In this document: positions 19,051 to 28,756 of the stretch, piece after piece
Position numbering within the stretch: the first letter of the stretch is position 1
How the letters are laid out: every line of letters starts with the position of its first letter
Assembly: GCA_947626045.1 (NCBI GenBank)
Contig: CANQQS010000008.1
Coordinates: forward strand, 1 to 37,125
Reading direction: 5' to 3'
Length of the DNA: 37,125 nt
DNA from: an uncultured Clostridia bacterium
GTDB lineage: Bacteria; Bacillota; Clostridia; UBA1381
Made by a program: the position numbers and the translations under genes
Notes under the pieces: model-generated
Told to the model about the DNA's origin: nothing
Database searches by the model: none
What the model saw: only the letters and a program-made list of their open reading frames with translations

Positions 19051-19126
19051 TATAGGTTATTTCCGTTTCAAACAGCTTTATTGCTAACATTCTCATTTCA
19101 GCCGCTTTGAAGGCGCATCCGAGTAA

Positions 19127-20209
19127 TCAGCGGATACCGGCAAACCTGTCTATTTTTTGAGCATATAGAATAAACCACTGCAGTTCATCGCTGTCTTCGT
19201 CTTTCAGCACACATATGCCTATCGAATTATAATCCTCGTCAGCAAGATAAGTGTCATCGGTGAGCAGTTTTCTCAGTGCCTCATCAACGCTTTCCGGTCC
19301 TTTTAATATAGTCATATTCACTTCACTATATTCGTCACCGGCGTCTGACTTTATGGCATCATATATGTTATACGGTAAATCGTACGGAGCCTCGGCATCC
19401 CTCGTCAGCATATCATTATTGTATTCATATGCGATACTGTCTATGTGCATATCCAAATCAAACTCATCAAGATTTATTGCCGTCCGCGCCCGATTTAACA
19501 TGGTATAAAGCGAAGCTTCAAGCTTGTTGTCCCTTTTCCTTTGCGTATTCTGCGCAGTGGGAGCCGCAGTCGGCGCTGCAGTAGGTTTCGTTGTCGGCTT
19601 TGCGGTCTGCTTTGTCGTCTGCTTTGTGGTTTTTACAGGTATAGTAGTTGCGGTGTTCCTCTTGTTAGACAACGAGAAAATTGCCACAACGAGTATAACA
19701 ATTCCCAAAAGCACGCCTATAGCAATCAGCACGGCTTTTTTTGTGCCTTTTTTGCGGCGTTCTTTTTTCTGTGCCGCTTCTTTTATTTTTTCATCTTCTT
19801 TTTGTTTTTGCTCGTTCAGCCGGCGAATACGCTCCTGCTCCGCTCTTACACTAGCCATATCCGAGGATTCGTTTTCATTCTTTCGCTGTTCTTCGGCAGC
19901 ACGCTCTTTTTCGCGCTGTTCCTGTGCATGGCGTTCCCTTTCTCGTTGTTCTTCGGCAAGACGTTCCCTCTCCTTTTCCTCCGCCGCGGCGCGTTCCTGC
20001 TCACGCTGCTTGACTTCATACGCTGCCGCCGCTTTTTCGCTTTCCTCTTTTCTATGTTTTTCCCATTCCTCGCGGTCGGTGTCGTTTATAATCGGATCAC
20101 CGTACAAATCAAGATCACTGCCGCACTTTTCACAGCGTACCACACCGGCGTTGTTTATAGTTCCGCAATGCCTGCATTTGATATGCTTATAACCTCCGTT
20201 TATTGACAT
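19127..20209 (-). CDS. Zinc-ribbon / charged coiled-coil / TM protein with C-terminal CAP(SCP)-like domain
   Basis: N-terminal CRHCG...CEKCG, RE/AEEQ-rich coiled coil, TM AVLIAIGVLLGIVILVVAIFSL, TTKPTAAPTAAP linker, C-terminal LYTMLNRARTAINLDEF...SIGICVLKDEDSDELQWFILYAQ resembling a divergent CAP fold. Confidence 0.6.
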   Translation of the reverse strand: MSINGGYKHIKCRHCGTINNAGVVRCEKCGSDLDLYGDPIINDTDREEWEKHRKEESEKAAAAYEVKQREQERAAAEEKERERLAEEQRERERHAQEQREKERAAEEQRKNENESSDMASVRAEQERIRRLNEQKQKEDEKIKEAAQKKERRKKGTKKAVLIAIGVLLGIVILVVAIFSLSNKRNTATTIPVKTTKQTTKQTAKPTTKPTAAPTAAPTAQNTQRKRDNKLEASLYTMLNRARTAINLDEFDLDMHIDSIAYEYNNDMLTRDAEAPYDLPYNIYDAIKSDAGDEYSEVNMTILKGPESVDEALRKLLTDDTYLADEDYNSIGICVLKDEDSDELQWFILYAQKIDRFAGIR

Positions 20210-20289
20210 GTTGAATACACCCCCATATATTTATTCAAGTCTCTTGGGATCGGGACCGTACATATTCGGACTCGGATCCCCTTCTTAAA

Positions 20290-22107
20290 TTAATTTCCTG
20301 CCATAAACTGCGCTTGGCAAATACCGGCGCCGAAATATTCACGATTGCCCATGTCCACGCAGTAGTCCTGTATGTATTTCTTCACCTGCTCAGGTGACGC
20401 ATCCGGCACTATCAGCTTTACCATTGCCGCGAGAGCCGTTATATGAGGAGCCGCCATTGATGTTCCGTTCTCAAATTCGACATGAATACCGTTGTCCAAA
20501 ACATTCGTTCCTCTTAAGCCGTCGTCCTGTTTCTGCCAATCCATATCCCTTAAAATTTCGCTGACGTCGCTGTCGTCCTTCCAGTAACTCAAAATATCCA
20601 CTCCGGGTGCGGCAACGGAAACAGAGTCGCCGTAGTTTGAGAAATCGGCAATGTTATGATTCGCGTCATACGCAGATACAACGATACAGTCCATTATCCT
20701 TGAGGGGCTGTAGTTTGCCGTGTCGTCCGACTTGTTGCCCGCCGCTGCAACGACCGTTACTCCCTCTTTAATAACTTTTTTTACAACATAATCATATTCC
20801 GCGCTGGCGAATCCCGATAGGCTGAGATTGATTACATCCGCTCCGTGTTCGGCGGCATATTCGATACCGTTAAGAATCGTAAGAGTATTGCCTATGCTGT
20901 ACTGGATAACACGAACCGGCAAAATGTTCACATTAAGCCCCTGTGTCGCGTCGAGCACAATTCCGGCGACGTGTGTGCCGTGACCGTTGACAGCGTCTGT
21001 GCCGTCACCGCCTATAACGCAGTCATAACCGGGTAAAATTCTGTCCTCAGTTTCCGCATTCGGCACAACTCCGCTGTCAACCACAGCCACAGTCACACTG
21101 TTATCGGTGTAATTTTCATTGAGCCACGCGTCAAGGCAGTCAAGTCCGAGGTCTATCACGCCCCATGAATAATATGTGTAACCGCTGTAATTCGAAATAT
21201 ATTGCTCATTGTACTCCTGACCGGTCGTGGGCGCGGTGACGCCGCTGTCGGTAAAATTTTGGTATGTATCCTCCTCAATATATTGCACGCCGTCAAGCTG
21301 CTTGAGCGCTTCCATACAGTGCCGCGCATCTTCCTCATTTTTGAATTGTATTACAACTCTGTTATCCTCACGCCATATTACTTTGTCTGCCGGAAAATCG
21401 CTTAAATCGAGTTTACTTCCCTCAAATCTAAGCATAATCCTGTTCGTGGGTCGTTCTCCCGAAATTACCTGCTCGTCGTCGTATTGATTTTTAAGCTCGT
21501 TAAGCCGCTCTTCGAAATCGTCTGCGGACACGGTTCTCTTAAGCTCCGTATTGTCTCCGACCTTTACAGCGGCAGCGCTTCCTCTGAAAATTATAAGCAG
21601 TGCAACAGCAGCCACCACCGCCGCAGCAGCAATGCAGACCGTAACTATCGGCAGCACACGGCGTTTCTTCTTTTTCTTCGCGCCGTTATCCGGCTGCCGC
21701 GTTCCCTTGTTATTATTTCCTTTCGCGGTTCTCTTTTCTGTCTCTTTGTCGTCCTCTTTATCCGACGATTCCAGTTCACGCAGAGCGGAAACAGCGTCCG
21801 CACTGCCGAGTTCCGCGGCCTTTTGGTACCATTTGACGGCTGTCGGTATTGATTTCTTCACAGCCCAGCCGTAACGGAACATCTGCGCCATGGCAAGGAC
21901 GGACGGTATGTGGTCGGCATTCGCCGATTTTTCCATTAGCCATACCGCTTCTGCCGCATCGTACCCTTTTTGGTATTTTGAGAGAAGATTGTCGGCAAGG
22001 TAATACTGAGCCGTAGGGTCGTTTGCGGCAGAGCGGTACCACTCCAGTTTTTTTTCGTCGATATTTTCCCCTTCCCATACTTTCAGTTCGTCATTGTACA
22101 TTATCAT
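20290..22107 (-). CDS. SEL1-repeat / TM / S8 subtilisin-like protease
   Basis: SEL1 repeats (AVKWYQKAAELGSADAVSAL), TM VLPIVTVCIAAAAVVAAVALLIIF, catalytic triad AVVDSGV / GHGTHVAGI / NGTSMAAPH. Confidence 0.9.
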   Translation of the reverse strand: MIMYNDELKVWEGENIDEKKLEWYRSAANDPTAQYYLADNLLSKYQKGYDAAEAVWLMEKSANADHIPSVLAMAQMFRYGWAVKKSIPTAVKWYQKAAELGSADAVSALRELESSDKEDDKETEKRTAKGNNNKGTRQPDNGAKKKKKRRVLPIVTVCIAAAAVVAAVALLIIFRGSAAAVKVGDNTELKRTVSADDFEERLNELKNQYDDEQVISGERPTNRIMLRFEGSKLDLSDFPADKVIWREDNRVVIQFKNEEDARHCMEALKQLDGVQYIEEDTYQNFTDSGVTAPTTGQEYNEQYISNYSGYTYYSWGVIDLGLDCLDAWLNENYTDNSVTVAVVDSGVVPNAETEDRILPGYDCVIGGDGTDAVNGHGTHVAGIVLDATQGLNVNILPVRVIQYSIGNTLTILNGIEYAAEHGADVINLSLSGFASAEYDYVVKKVIKEGVTVVAAAGNKSDDTANYSPSRIMDCIVVSAYDANHNIADFSNYGDSVSVAAPGVDILSYWKDDSDVSEILRDMDWQKQDDGLRGTNVLDNGIHVEFENGTSMAAPHITALAAMVKLIVPDASPEQVKKYIQDYCVDMGNREYFGAGICQAQFMAGN

Positions 22108-23395
22108 CTTCTCCCCTCGAAGGATAATATACGGTGAACGCGCACCAGAACACGATGCAGAAAATACAAGTGGATATGAACGCGCCTATATTGCCAATGC
22201 CTCCTATGGTAGTCGCCGCAAGCGTTGTCACTGTGCCGCTTATAAGACTGCCTAGCAGCATTCGCCGCGACACGGAACGATACATAACCCACGAAGCAAT
22301 CATTCCGTACAGTATGAACATAACCAAACGAACGATTATTTTCCACAGATTCAGATCGTCATATCCGTAAGGCAAATATCCGTCTCCCGTCTTTATTCTT
22401 AACGGACCGTGTTTTGAACCGATCCGCTCTCTTTTTTGGTTATCATTCGGATCATTCACGCCGTCATCCTCATACGCTTCACGCAGCGCTTGGAGCAGAT
22501 TGTCGGGGTTAAAGCTGTTTTTGTCAAGCTGCGTCTCAAATCCGCCCGTTGACTCGGCAAATTCTATTATTTCTCCCCTCATTTCCGGATTTTCAACACT
22601 CTCTTCTGTGTCTATGCTTATCACGTAAACGGGGATTCCTTCTTCTTTATATGTCTTCCGTATGCTGTCGCTGACCTCGCTGTCGCCGTCCGTCATCAGT
22701 ATTACCGCCTTTTTCTTCGCGCCGCTGTCGGAAAGCGTGTTATACGCAGTTTCAAGCGCGGCGTTAAAATCGGTTGTACCTATGTGGTCGGTGCGGTTTA
22801 TGGCAGCTTTAAGACTTCTTTTGCCCGTTTGGTCAAGAGTTGTAATATCGGTACATTCATAAACCACCGACGTAAACGCTATATACTGCATGGCGGTATC
22901 GTCGCCGAGCTCGTCAATGAGTTCACAAGCAGCCGACTTGCATATTTCCGTTTTATCACCGTCAGCCGACTGAAAATCCCGCATACTGCTCGAAAAGTCC
23001 AAAAGCAGAGACACATTTGTCACCGCGTCGTCCTGTTTCGGAGCGGCTGTGGGCTCTGTTATCGGAGCGGGTTCCGCCTCCACGGTATTCCTCGTAAAGT
23101 CAAGCGCATACAGCATTTCACCGCCGCAGCCGACTATTGCCGACAAAACAAACGCGCATATAAACGAAACAACCCTGTTTCCCTTCCGATGTATTATGTA
23201 TTTCTTGTTATGTATATATTCCGCAAGCGCCATACCGATCAGAGAAAAAATCAGAGGCAGAGTAAAATACATGCCGCTCAATATCACAGGTTCAAGCTCC
23301 GATGAAAAACCCAGAGCCAAAGCCGGCAAAGCCGCGGCAAGCGACAGTACCATTGTAAACAAGAGCATAAGCCAGTCGAATTTAAGACGCCTCAT
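22091..23395 (-). CDS. Membrane-anchored vWA-domain protein
   Basis: N- and C-terminal TM helices flanking vWA with MIDAS LLLDFSSSM ... GTTDFNAAL ... VILMTDGDSE. Confidence 0.88.
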   Translation of the reverse strand: MRRLKFDWLMLLFTMVLSLAAALPALALGFSSELEPVILSGMYFTLPLIFSLIGMALAEYIHNKKYIIHRKGNRVVSFICAFVLSAIVGCGGEMLYALDFTRNTVEAEPAPITEPTAAPKQDDAVTNVSLLLDFSSSMRDFQSADGDKTEICKSAACELIDELGDDTAMQYIAFTSVVYECTDITTLDQTGKRSLKAAINRTDHIGTTDFNAALETAYNTLSDSGAKKKAVILMTDGDSEVSDSIRKTYKEEGIPVYVISIDTEESVENPEMRGEIIEFAESTGGFETQLDKNSFNPDNLLQALREAYEDDGVNDPNDNQKRERIGSKHGPLRIKTGDGYLPYGYDDLNLWKIIVRLVMFILYGMIASWVMYRSVSRRMLLGSLISGTVTTLAATTIGGIGNIGAFISTCIFCIVFWCAFTVYYPSRGEDDNVQ

Positions 23396-23406
23396 TCAAA
23401 TACCTC

Positions 23407-24534
23407 CTATCCGATTTTCTGAGGACTCCAGTAATTGCTTCCTATGTAGTCCGCGAACCCTGTCTGTATTCCATGCCAGATTTCCTCGCCGGCAGGCAGA
23501 GACAGGTATCCCTCACCGCTGTTTCTTATCGCTGAAAACGTGTGCAGGACGGGTATATGACAAGCCACCGGATTGTAGCCTGCGTATCTGCCGTCAGGTA
23601 TAAATACGGGTCTGCCGTATTCGTCGCGGTCGTCAAGCTCCAATCCGCCGTATATCTGTACCTGACACATATCCGCGGTCATTCCCGCCTGCTCGAATAT
23701 TTCTCCGTACATTCTGCGGCATTCCTTGTAAAGCCCTGTTCTCACGCTTCCGGAAAGCTCCGCATCCGCTTCGGAGTCACGGTAATGCTCCGTATTCTCA
23801 AACTGCGATATTATAAGCTCAACCACTCTCTTTTTAAGCGCTTCGCCGTATGACAAGAGAATCTGCTTTACCATACCCTCATACTCCGTTTCCGCATGTT
23901 CGGAAATCGAGCCCGGCACGAGAATCCACACCGCATTTGCCTGATTTATATAACGGCTTATATCCGCGTCGGGCGTCACACATATGAAATTCATTTCAAG
24001 CGCCTTGTTGGGGTAGCCGGACTTGTGTATGCTGAATCTCAGGCGGCAGTTGCTCGGCGCGTTTCCCTTGTATACGGGCCACTTTATATCAGTCGTTAAG
24101 CCGTTAAAGCAATTTTCTATTCCTATTTTTATCTCGGACATTACCGGCATGGTTTCCTCGGAAAGAGAACATGCCATGCCGCTTTTGACAAGCGTGTCCT
24201 CTGTATTCTGCCACATCGAGCAAAGGAAGTCCTCGGCGATTTCCAATGTTTCTCCTATAATGAGAGCATCAAGCCTTCCGTCGGGCATTGCTCGAAACTC
24301 CGGTGCTTCATACGGCGGAATGTCGGGCATCGGATAGGCATCGGAATTTACACTCACTTGCTCCTCATGGTTTTGATTTGTGTCGATTGGCGTAAACGGC
24401 TCAGGTTTTACATTATCCGCCGGTTGGTACGGTGGCTGAACCGTATCATTCTTTTCCTTTCGTTTGAACCAGCTTATCCTTTTTTTCTTTTTCCCGTCCC
24501 GCTCGCCGTCTATCCCCATAGTACCAAACGGCAT
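23407..24534 (-). CDS. Conserved-looking hypothetical, possibly a degenerate (P-loop-less) GTPase-fold protein
   Basis: ORF in the same-strand block; LDALIIGETLEIAEDFL, ANAVWILVPGSI and VVELIISQFE strands resemble GTPase core strands without a P-loop. Confidence 0.5.
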   Translation of the reverse strand: MPFGTMGIDGERDGKKKKRISWFKRKEKNDTVQPPYQPADNVKPEPFTPIDTNQNHEEQVSVNSDAYPMPDIPPYEAPEFRAMPDGRLDALIIGETLEIAEDFLCSMWQNTEDTLVKSGMACSLSEETMPVMSEIKIGIENCFNGLTTDIKWPVYKGNAPSNCRLRFSIHKSGYPNKALEMNFICVTPDADISRYINQANAVWILVPGSISEHAETEYEGMVKQILLSYGEALKKRVVELIISQFENTEHYRDSEADAELSGSVRTGLYKECRRMYGEIFEQAGMTADMCQVQIYGGLELDDRDEYGRPVFIPDGRYAGYNPVACHIPVLHTFSAIRNSGEGYLSLPAGEEIWHGIQTGFADYIGSNYWSPQKIG

Positions 24535-24565
24535 GTCAATCCAGCTCCTTCCAAAAATATATGTG

Positions 24566-25240
24566 TCAAGAATTTATAAATTTCTTTTCAAATTCGGTCA
24601 GGGTGATAACATATTTCGGCTGTTTTCTCCACACGCGCCCCTCACCGAAATATCGGCTTAAATCCTGCCACGATTCCGCCGTCACCGCGAAACGCAGCAA
24701 ATCCTTCTCGTTGAGTATTCCGTTCTCGCGTTTTAGTATCTTTGCAATCATCTTGCCACCCGCGCTTGACGACAGCAATTTAAAATCTATTCTTTCACTG
24801 CCTGCCGTCATATAATTCAAAAAGCGGCTCACGTCTATTCCGTACCCGAAGCTTCCTCCAACGGTCATACATGCGGACAGCATCCGGCAAAATTCCGTAT
24901 ATCTTCCCAGAACAAACGCCGCGACATTCTCAAGGTCTCCGCACTCGTCGCTTCCCGCCCTGAAAACGATATTGACAATTCCCCGTCTGCCGCCGAAACT
25001 CGCTTCAATTCGCCGTATACCGAGAATCCCGCCGCACGGCTCGGGGAACAGCGCGCCGCTTTTTAAGGGATATTCGCGCCACAGAACTTTGAAACGGTCG
25101 TACGAGAAGAAATCCCAAACGTCGGCAGGCAGATTTACGCCCATGCTTCCATCTGCCGGAATCAGACCGTTTTCGGTAAGGCACGACGGAAAGAAACCCC
25201 TTGCCGAATTCTCATATGTGCAGTAAAAATAAATGTCCAT
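24566..25240 (-). CDS. Hypothetical protein, possible GTPase-associated protein (GAP1-N-like)
   Basis: MDIYFYCTYENSARGFFPSCLTENGLIPADG...; sits directly downstream of a GTPase gene (14 nt gap); family assignment tentative. Confidence 0.4.
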   Translation of the reverse strand: MDIYFYCTYENSARGFFPSCLTENGLIPADGSMGVNLPADVWDFFSYDRFKVLWREYPLKSGALFPEPCGGILGIRRIEASFGGRRGIVNIVFRAGSDECGDLENVAAFVLGRYTEFCRMLSACMTVGGSFGYGIDVSRFLNYMTAGSERIDFKLLSSSAGGKMIAKILKRENGILNEKDLLRFAVTAESWQDLSRYFGEGRVWRKQPKYVITLTEFEKKFINS

Positions 25241-25254
25241 ATTATCCCCTTTTA

Positions 25255-26292
25255 TTACAGCCTTCCCGCATTATCCTGTATGACAAGGAAACCGTCATCT
25301 GAATACGGACCGGTACCCTTCTTCATCTTCTTGCGCAGTATCTCGAGCGGATAAATCAACTCATTCCTGTTTATTTTCAATGATTTGTTTGATGTGTTTA
25401 TCTCTTCAAGCGTTTTCGAAAGAATGTATACAAGCGAGTATATCATGGGCTGCTCGCAGAATTTCGGAGCGTAGCCGCGCTCGTAGTCCTTAAGAAACTC
25501 GGCTTCCTGATACAGCGACACGACTTTGCCCGTTTCCGAATCTTTTTTGAAATGCACAAAATCAATACCGCCCGCGGAAAGTATCGGCGTAATTGCTATA
25601 GAGCAGCCCATAACAAGCTGCGGCGACGATCTCAGATAGTGAATAAGCTCTCTGTACCCGTCGCCTACCGCGTTTACAAGCTCCTGCATATAATTGCGCC
25701 TGAACGCGTTAAGCTCAATCGTGTGGGTAAGATGATAGTATCTCTCGCACTTTATCGGCACGAAAAGTATAAGACGCTCGGAAATATCGTCAACGGTAAG
25801 ACTGTTCTTGAAGAAATTCGTAATCTGCATGGGTTTATTGTATTCCTCGTGATAAATACCGTAGCCCTTATCATTCATCATCTTTGCGAACAGGTACGGA
25901 GTATCTATCGCGATTATGATAACTTGACAGTTGTGGATAAGATTTTTCACCTGTGCCTGATGATTGTCCGTCAGCCATTCTCCCGGTATATCATGTATTG
26001 AAAAAGCTATACCCTTACCTGAATTAAGCCTGATTCCGAACGAGTATGTTTTTTGCGCGTCGCTCGGATTGTCATCGACTTCCACGCGCGTCAGCGGTTT
26101 ATTGAATACGTCAAGCTTCTTTCGGATATTTTCGGTCGCGCGCATAAGCTCTCTCTGCGTCTGCTCGTTCAGTATGTCAAAGCTGAGATCCGTTCCCGCA
26201 AGCGCCTTGCCTATCTCGCTGCACATCGAGGCAAGAACTGTCGTCTTGCCGCATCTTTTTCCTCCGAGCATTAATATATTTATATCGTTCAT
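25255..26292 (-). CDS. P-loop GTPase-like protein (TRAFAC-like, double-GTPase-2-type candidate)
   Basis: MNDINILMLGGKRCGKTTVLASM (Walker A), SIHDIPGEWL (DxxG), QVIIIAIDTPYL, ERLILFVPIKCE. Confidence 0.7.
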   Translation of the reverse strand: MNDINILMLGGKRCGKTTVLASMCSEIGKALAGTDLSFDILNEQTQRELMRATENIRKKLDVFNKPLTRVEVDDNPSDAQKTYSFGIRLNSGKGIAFSIHDIPGEWLTDNHQAQVKNLIHNCQVIIIAIDTPYLFAKMMNDKGYGIYHEEYNKPMQITNFFKNSLTVDDISERLILFVPIKCERYYHLTHTIELNAFRRNYMQELVNAVGDGYRELIHYLRSSPQLVMGCSIAITPILSAGGIDFVHFKKDSETGKVVSLYQEAEFLKDYERGYAPKFCEQPMIYSLVYILSKTLEEINTSNKSLKINRNELIYPLEILRKKMKKGTGPYSDDGFLVIQDNAGRL

Positions 26293-26310
26293 TTATCTTT
26301 CCTCCCAAAA

Positions 26311-28596
26311 TCAAAAATGCAAAGTTCCCGCCATGTCTCTCATGAGCAGCTTTGTACCGTTGTACTTTGTGATAATTTCATTGACGTCCTTATATCTGTC
26401 CGCGTTATCCTCCCACAGCTTCTGACTGTACTGCATGAAGAAGTTGCCCCATACCATGCTCATATCCGTGAAGCTGTTTTCGTCGCTTTTGTTGTCAAAG
26501 TTAATCGCAAATGTTATTCTGTCGTAAAACTCCTCGGCAGCGGCGTAAAATGTCTGGTTCGGACGTCTGTACAGCTGGGAAAGCGAATGTCTGAGTTCGT
26601 CCTCTATAACCGCGAGGCGCGACGTGAGATAATAATGCACCTCGTCGCCGGCACTGCTTGCACGGAACACGTACTGAGGCGGCACGTAGTAATCCTCGGC
26701 AAGCGGATTGAGTGTGTAGAGCTGCTTTCTCACTTCCTGAATTACATTTTCCTTTATGCTGAATTCAAAATTGTAAAGGAATTGGAATGCCTTGTAAATC
26801 TGCGTGTACTGCTCCTGTCCGCCTATGACGTTGTCCATCATGTTTTTGAGCCATGCGAGCATATCCACATCATCGCCGCCCTCGTCCGACCCGCTTGTCT
26901 GCTGCGAGAATATATTGTTAAGCGCGTAATACATATGCTTTACAAGAGAGTTTTTAAACTCAAGCGTTTCTTTCTGCATCGCCCCGTCGATTTCGTTGAA
27001 GCTGTCGGTTATCTCATTGCGGACATAGTTGCACGCCGCCTCCCACAGAGCGTTTGGCATCATTGCGCCGTTCTTGTTTATAATTTCCTGCAGCTCGTCG
27101 GCGCTCGGCGCAACGCTGTCCATCTTGTTCAGGATAACCTGTACCTTGCTCCACAACGCGCCGTTTGACTGATTTCTTTTCTTGCTCCAATCGGACACCT
27201 GGCTTTTAAGCTGCGCCGTCATATCCTTGTATGTTTTCTGACCCATCATAAAAGCCTGCTGCGCTATTGCCTGACCGACGTTCTTCTCCTTTATCTCCGG
27301 CAGCTCCGTTACCATTTTGTTGACCATATTAATTAATTTGCTGCCGATTGAGTTAATATTTTCCAGATATTTTGCGTCGATTTCATCCATATTCCGCGTA
27401 AGCGTGTCAAGAAGCGGCATCATAAAATCATTATTTACCGCGTCCTTGTCGGAGCAGTCAACCTTTTTGCAAAAGCATATATCGAAATTGTTATTCTTTA
27501 CTCCGTTCAGAAACGCGTCTACTGCGTTATCGTTTACGCCTTTATGCAGATTTGCTATGTAGAAAAGCCATTTTCCCATCGCTCTGTCCGAAAAATTATC
27601 CCGAAGCGTCTGATACAGCTTTATATCCGGGTCGTGTACATCAGATATAGGCTTTGTCACAACAATGGCGGCGTCGCAAAGCTTATCCACGGTGTCAAGC
27701 ATCGCCTTGTCAATGCCGACCTGCGTATCGCCTATACCTATAGTATCTACAAGAACAATCTTGCCGCAGTCCTCGTAAAAGCGGCAGGATATTTCCGCTC
27801 TGCCTACGGCGAGATAATTGTAATAGTATTCCACATCGGGGTCGGTGGCTTTCTTGCCGTTGTTCTGTGCTACATACGACTTTATCAATTCAGGGTCGGT
27901 AAGCGTTATTGAATGACTTCCGAAAAGCGGGCTTATCTCATCGAAGTTATCTATTATGTCCTGAAGGTGCTTTAAAGCTATAGACTTTTCAGCCTCGTCA
28001 TTGCGTATCTTGCCTTTAAGCTCGGTAATAATATTTGCGTCGTCAATATCGTAAAAGCCAAATTCACTCGTTAGATATGGAGAAGACGGATCTATCTGCT
28101 TTATATATTCTTTAACGGTTTTAACAAGGTCTGACTGCTGTTTAAATGTTATAAGCACAGACACCGTTTCGGGCGCCATTTCAGGTCTGTTATATATGAC
28201 GGAGGTGGCGCCTGTACAGTCGCTCGCGTCATAGGCGGGAATAATTTCGTTGCCGAGGTTTCCGACTGCCTGAAGGAATCGGCTCTTGCCCTGACGCGCC
28301 ATTCCAACCGTGGCAATGGCAATATGATCACGCTCAAACCGCGCTATTGCGTTATTTATAAGATTATTGTACCTTTGCAGCTCTTTTCTCAGCGCGCCGG
28401 TGCTTATACTGCCGAACTCCGACGCGTAATCGCTGCGAATCTCGGCATCTGGCAGGTTTTCCACCTCTTTCTTGTAGCTTTCCAACGAAGCGATATACGA
28501 TTGCAGTGTTTTAACGCTCTCTCTGCTCTGTCTCAGCCTGTCCGCTTTTTTCTTGCGCTCCGCCAGGATACTGTCAATTTGATCCTTAACTGCCAT
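26311..28596 (-). CDS. Dynamin-like / large GTPase
   Basis: GMARQGKSRFLQAV (G1), DCTGATSVIYN (G2), VLVDTIGIGDTQ (G3), AAIVVTKPISD (G4-like), long helical C-terminal half. Confidence 0.8.
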   Translation of the reverse strand: MAVKDQIDSILAERKKKADRLRQSRESVKTLQSYIASLESYKKEVENLPDAEIRSDYASEFGSISTGALRKELQRYNNLINNAIARFERDHIAIATVGMARQGKSRFLQAVGNLGNEIIPAYDASDCTGATSVIYNRPEMAPETVSVLITFKQQSDLVKTVKEYIKQIDPSSPYLTSEFGFYDIDDANIITELKGKIRNDEAEKSIALKHLQDIIDNFDEISPLFGSHSITLTDPELIKSYVAQNNGKKATDPDVEYYYNYLAVGRAEISCRFYEDCGKIVLVDTIGIGDTQVGIDKAMLDTVDKLCDAAIVVTKPISDVHDPDIKLYQTLRDNFSDRAMGKWLFYIANLHKGVNDNAVDAFLNGVKNNNFDICFCKKVDCSDKDAVNNDFMMPLLDTLTRNMDEIDAKYLENINSIGSKLINMVNKMVTELPEIKEKNVGQAIAQQAFMMGQKTYKDMTAQLKSQVSDWSKKRNQSNGALWSKVQVILNKMDSVAPSADELQEIINKNGAMMPNALWEAACNYVRNEITDSFNEIDGAMQKETLEFKNSLVKHMYYALNNIFSQQTSGSDEGGDDVDMLAWLKNMMDNVIGGQEQYTQIYKAFQFLYNFEFSIKENVIQEVRKQLYTLNPLAEDYYVPPQYVFRASSAGDEVHYYLTSRLAVIEDELRHSLSQLYRRPNQTFYAAAEEFYDRITFAINFDNKSDENSFTDMSMVWGNFFMQYSQKLWEDNADRYKDVNEIITKYNGTKLLMRDMAGTLHF

Positions 28597-28669
28597 AGTT
28601 GCTTTTTCCTCCTTTTTTCATGTCCGCCGATCTGTTCCGCAACGGTTCTCATTCTAATATTTATATGTA

Positions 28670-28700
28670 ATTCTATCACACATAATAAGATTTTTGTCGG
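28670..28700 (-). promoter_or_regulatory. Possible extended -10 promoter upstream of the dynamin-like gene
   Basis: Reverse strand TGaTAGAAT extended -10, weak CCGACA -35 with 19 nt spacer. Confidence 0.35.
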
Positions 28701-28714
28701 TTTTATTTCCGCAT

Positions 28715-28754
28715 AAAAAAATATCCGCGCCGCAAGAAGCGGACACGGATATGT
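28715..28754 (-). terminator. Rho-independent terminator after the lipoprotein gene
   Basis: Reverse strand ATATCCGTGTCCGCTTCTTGCGGCGCGGATATTTTTTTATG. Confidence 0.8.
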
Positions 28755-28756
28755 TG

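Noticed and set aside
19524-20206. Two ~220-aa Ser/Cys/Phe-rich plus-strand ORFs
   Set aside because: Reverse translation of the charged coiled-coil of the zinc-ribbon protein; low complexity
26317-27168. 283-aa plus-strand ORF
   Set aside because: Antisense to the dynamin-like gene; no domain signal or RBS
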